Shown here one piece after another: positions 37,604 through 37,680 of a stretch of DNA of 37,680 nt. This DNA is from Candidatus Thalassarchaeaceae archaeon (GTDB taxonomy: Archaea > Thermoplasmatota > Poseidoniia > Poseidoniales > Thalassarchaeaceae), in assembly GCA_030745885.1 (NCBI GenBank), contig JASLNR010000001.1, positions 1-37,680 on the forward strand, read 5' to 3'. The position numbers were made by a program, and so were the translations under genes. Below the pieces are notes generated by a model that saw nothing but the letters and a program-made list of their open reading frames with translations, ran no database searches and was not told where the DNA came from. Every line of letters starts with the position of its first letter. Position 1 is the stretch's first letter.

Positions 37604-37680
37604 GGGCGTGTAGATCAGCCTGGAAGATCGCCTCGTTCGCAACGAGGAGGCCACGGGTTCAAATCCCGTCACGTCCACCA
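37604..37680 (+). tRNA. tRNA-Ala (CGC anticodon)
   Basis: The acceptor GGGCGTG (37604-37610) pairs with CACGTCC (37670-37676) and includes the G3-U70 pair that identifies alanine tRNAs. The discriminator is A and CCA is encoded at the very end of the window. The anticodon stem CCTCG/CGAGG holds the loop TTCGCAA, with anticodon CGC at 37638-37640. The T-arm ACGGGTTCAAATCCCGT is normal. Confidence 0.95.

Noticed and set aside
1..37680. CRISPR arrays, insertion sequences, integrases, prophage genes, rRNA
   Set aside because: No regularly spaced direct repeats, transposase-like proteins, phage structural genes or rRNA segments were seen on reading both strands.

Overview
The window is about 37.7 kb of gene-dense archaeal chromosome with a moderately high GC content. 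The archaeal signature genes are a group II chaperonin (thermosome), an Rpo12-type RNA polymerase zinc ribbon, a diphthine synthase (DphB), a Trm5-type tRNA methyltransferase, a split GMP synthetase glutaminase subunit, a replication factor C-like AAA+ protein, a geranylgeranyl-reductase-family flavoprotein and very large secreted surface proteins. Several gene starts lie 25-30 bases after an A/T-rich TATA-like box, which fits leaderless archaeal transcripts. Together with bacterial-type genes (PurH, a GPT2/SCT1-like acyltransferase, LysE), this suggests a marine planktonic Thermoplasmatota lineage such as Ca. Poseidoniia (Marine Group II). That assignment is inference from gene content.

Layout. 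(1) 1-4.4 kb: the tail of a trans-sulfuration PLP enzyme (+), then, on the minus strand, a cystathionine beta-synthase/cysteine synthase, purH and the thermosome. (2) 4.5-10.1 kb: a surface/envelope block with a membrane-anchored secreted protein, a small membrane protein, a family 2 glycosyltransferase, a SAM methyltransferase and three different PAPS-type sulfotransferases. It looks like a locus for making and sulfating a surface glycan. (3) 10.1-16.9 kb: amino-acid and membrane genes: an APH-fold kinase (possibly homoserine kinase), a MOSC protein, a DUF6159-like membrane protein, tRNA-Leu, and the minus-strand run threonine synthase, trans-sulfuration enzyme and LysE-type exporter; then a polyprenol-kinase-like protein and a YczE-like membrane protein. 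(4) 16.9-20.3 kb: CutA, geranylgeranyl reductase, a NagD-like HAD phosphatase and an ArsR-type regulator with an inverted repeat at its promoter.

(5) 20.3-31.2 kb, all minus strand: a 1720-residue surface protein in which a von Willebrand A domain interrupts a seven-repeat beta-propeller, an uncharacterised protein, a GPT2/SCT1-like acyltransferase, a HIT protein, a degenerate SdhA/NadB-fold flavoprotein and an orphan membrane protein. (6) 31.2-37.7 kb: information processing: tRNA-Arg, an RFC-like AAA+ protein, Rpo12 with an extra zinc ribbon, GMP synthase subunit A, tRNA-Asp, Trm5-like methyltransferase, diphthine synthase, an orphan 573-residue protein, and divergent tRNA-Pro and tRNA-Ala. 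All five tRNAs encode their CCA end.

Three themes connect genes. One is sulfur amino acid and threonine metabolism (the trans-sulfuration enzymes, threonine synthase, the candidate homoserine kinase and the exporter). One is the cell envelope (glycan sulfation, isoprenoid saturation, polyprenol phosphorylation, a possible acyl-lipid step, and large surface proteins). The third is translation and transcription. No insertion sequence, CRISPR array, prophage or rRNA was seen, and no gene-free stretch exceeds about 120 bases.
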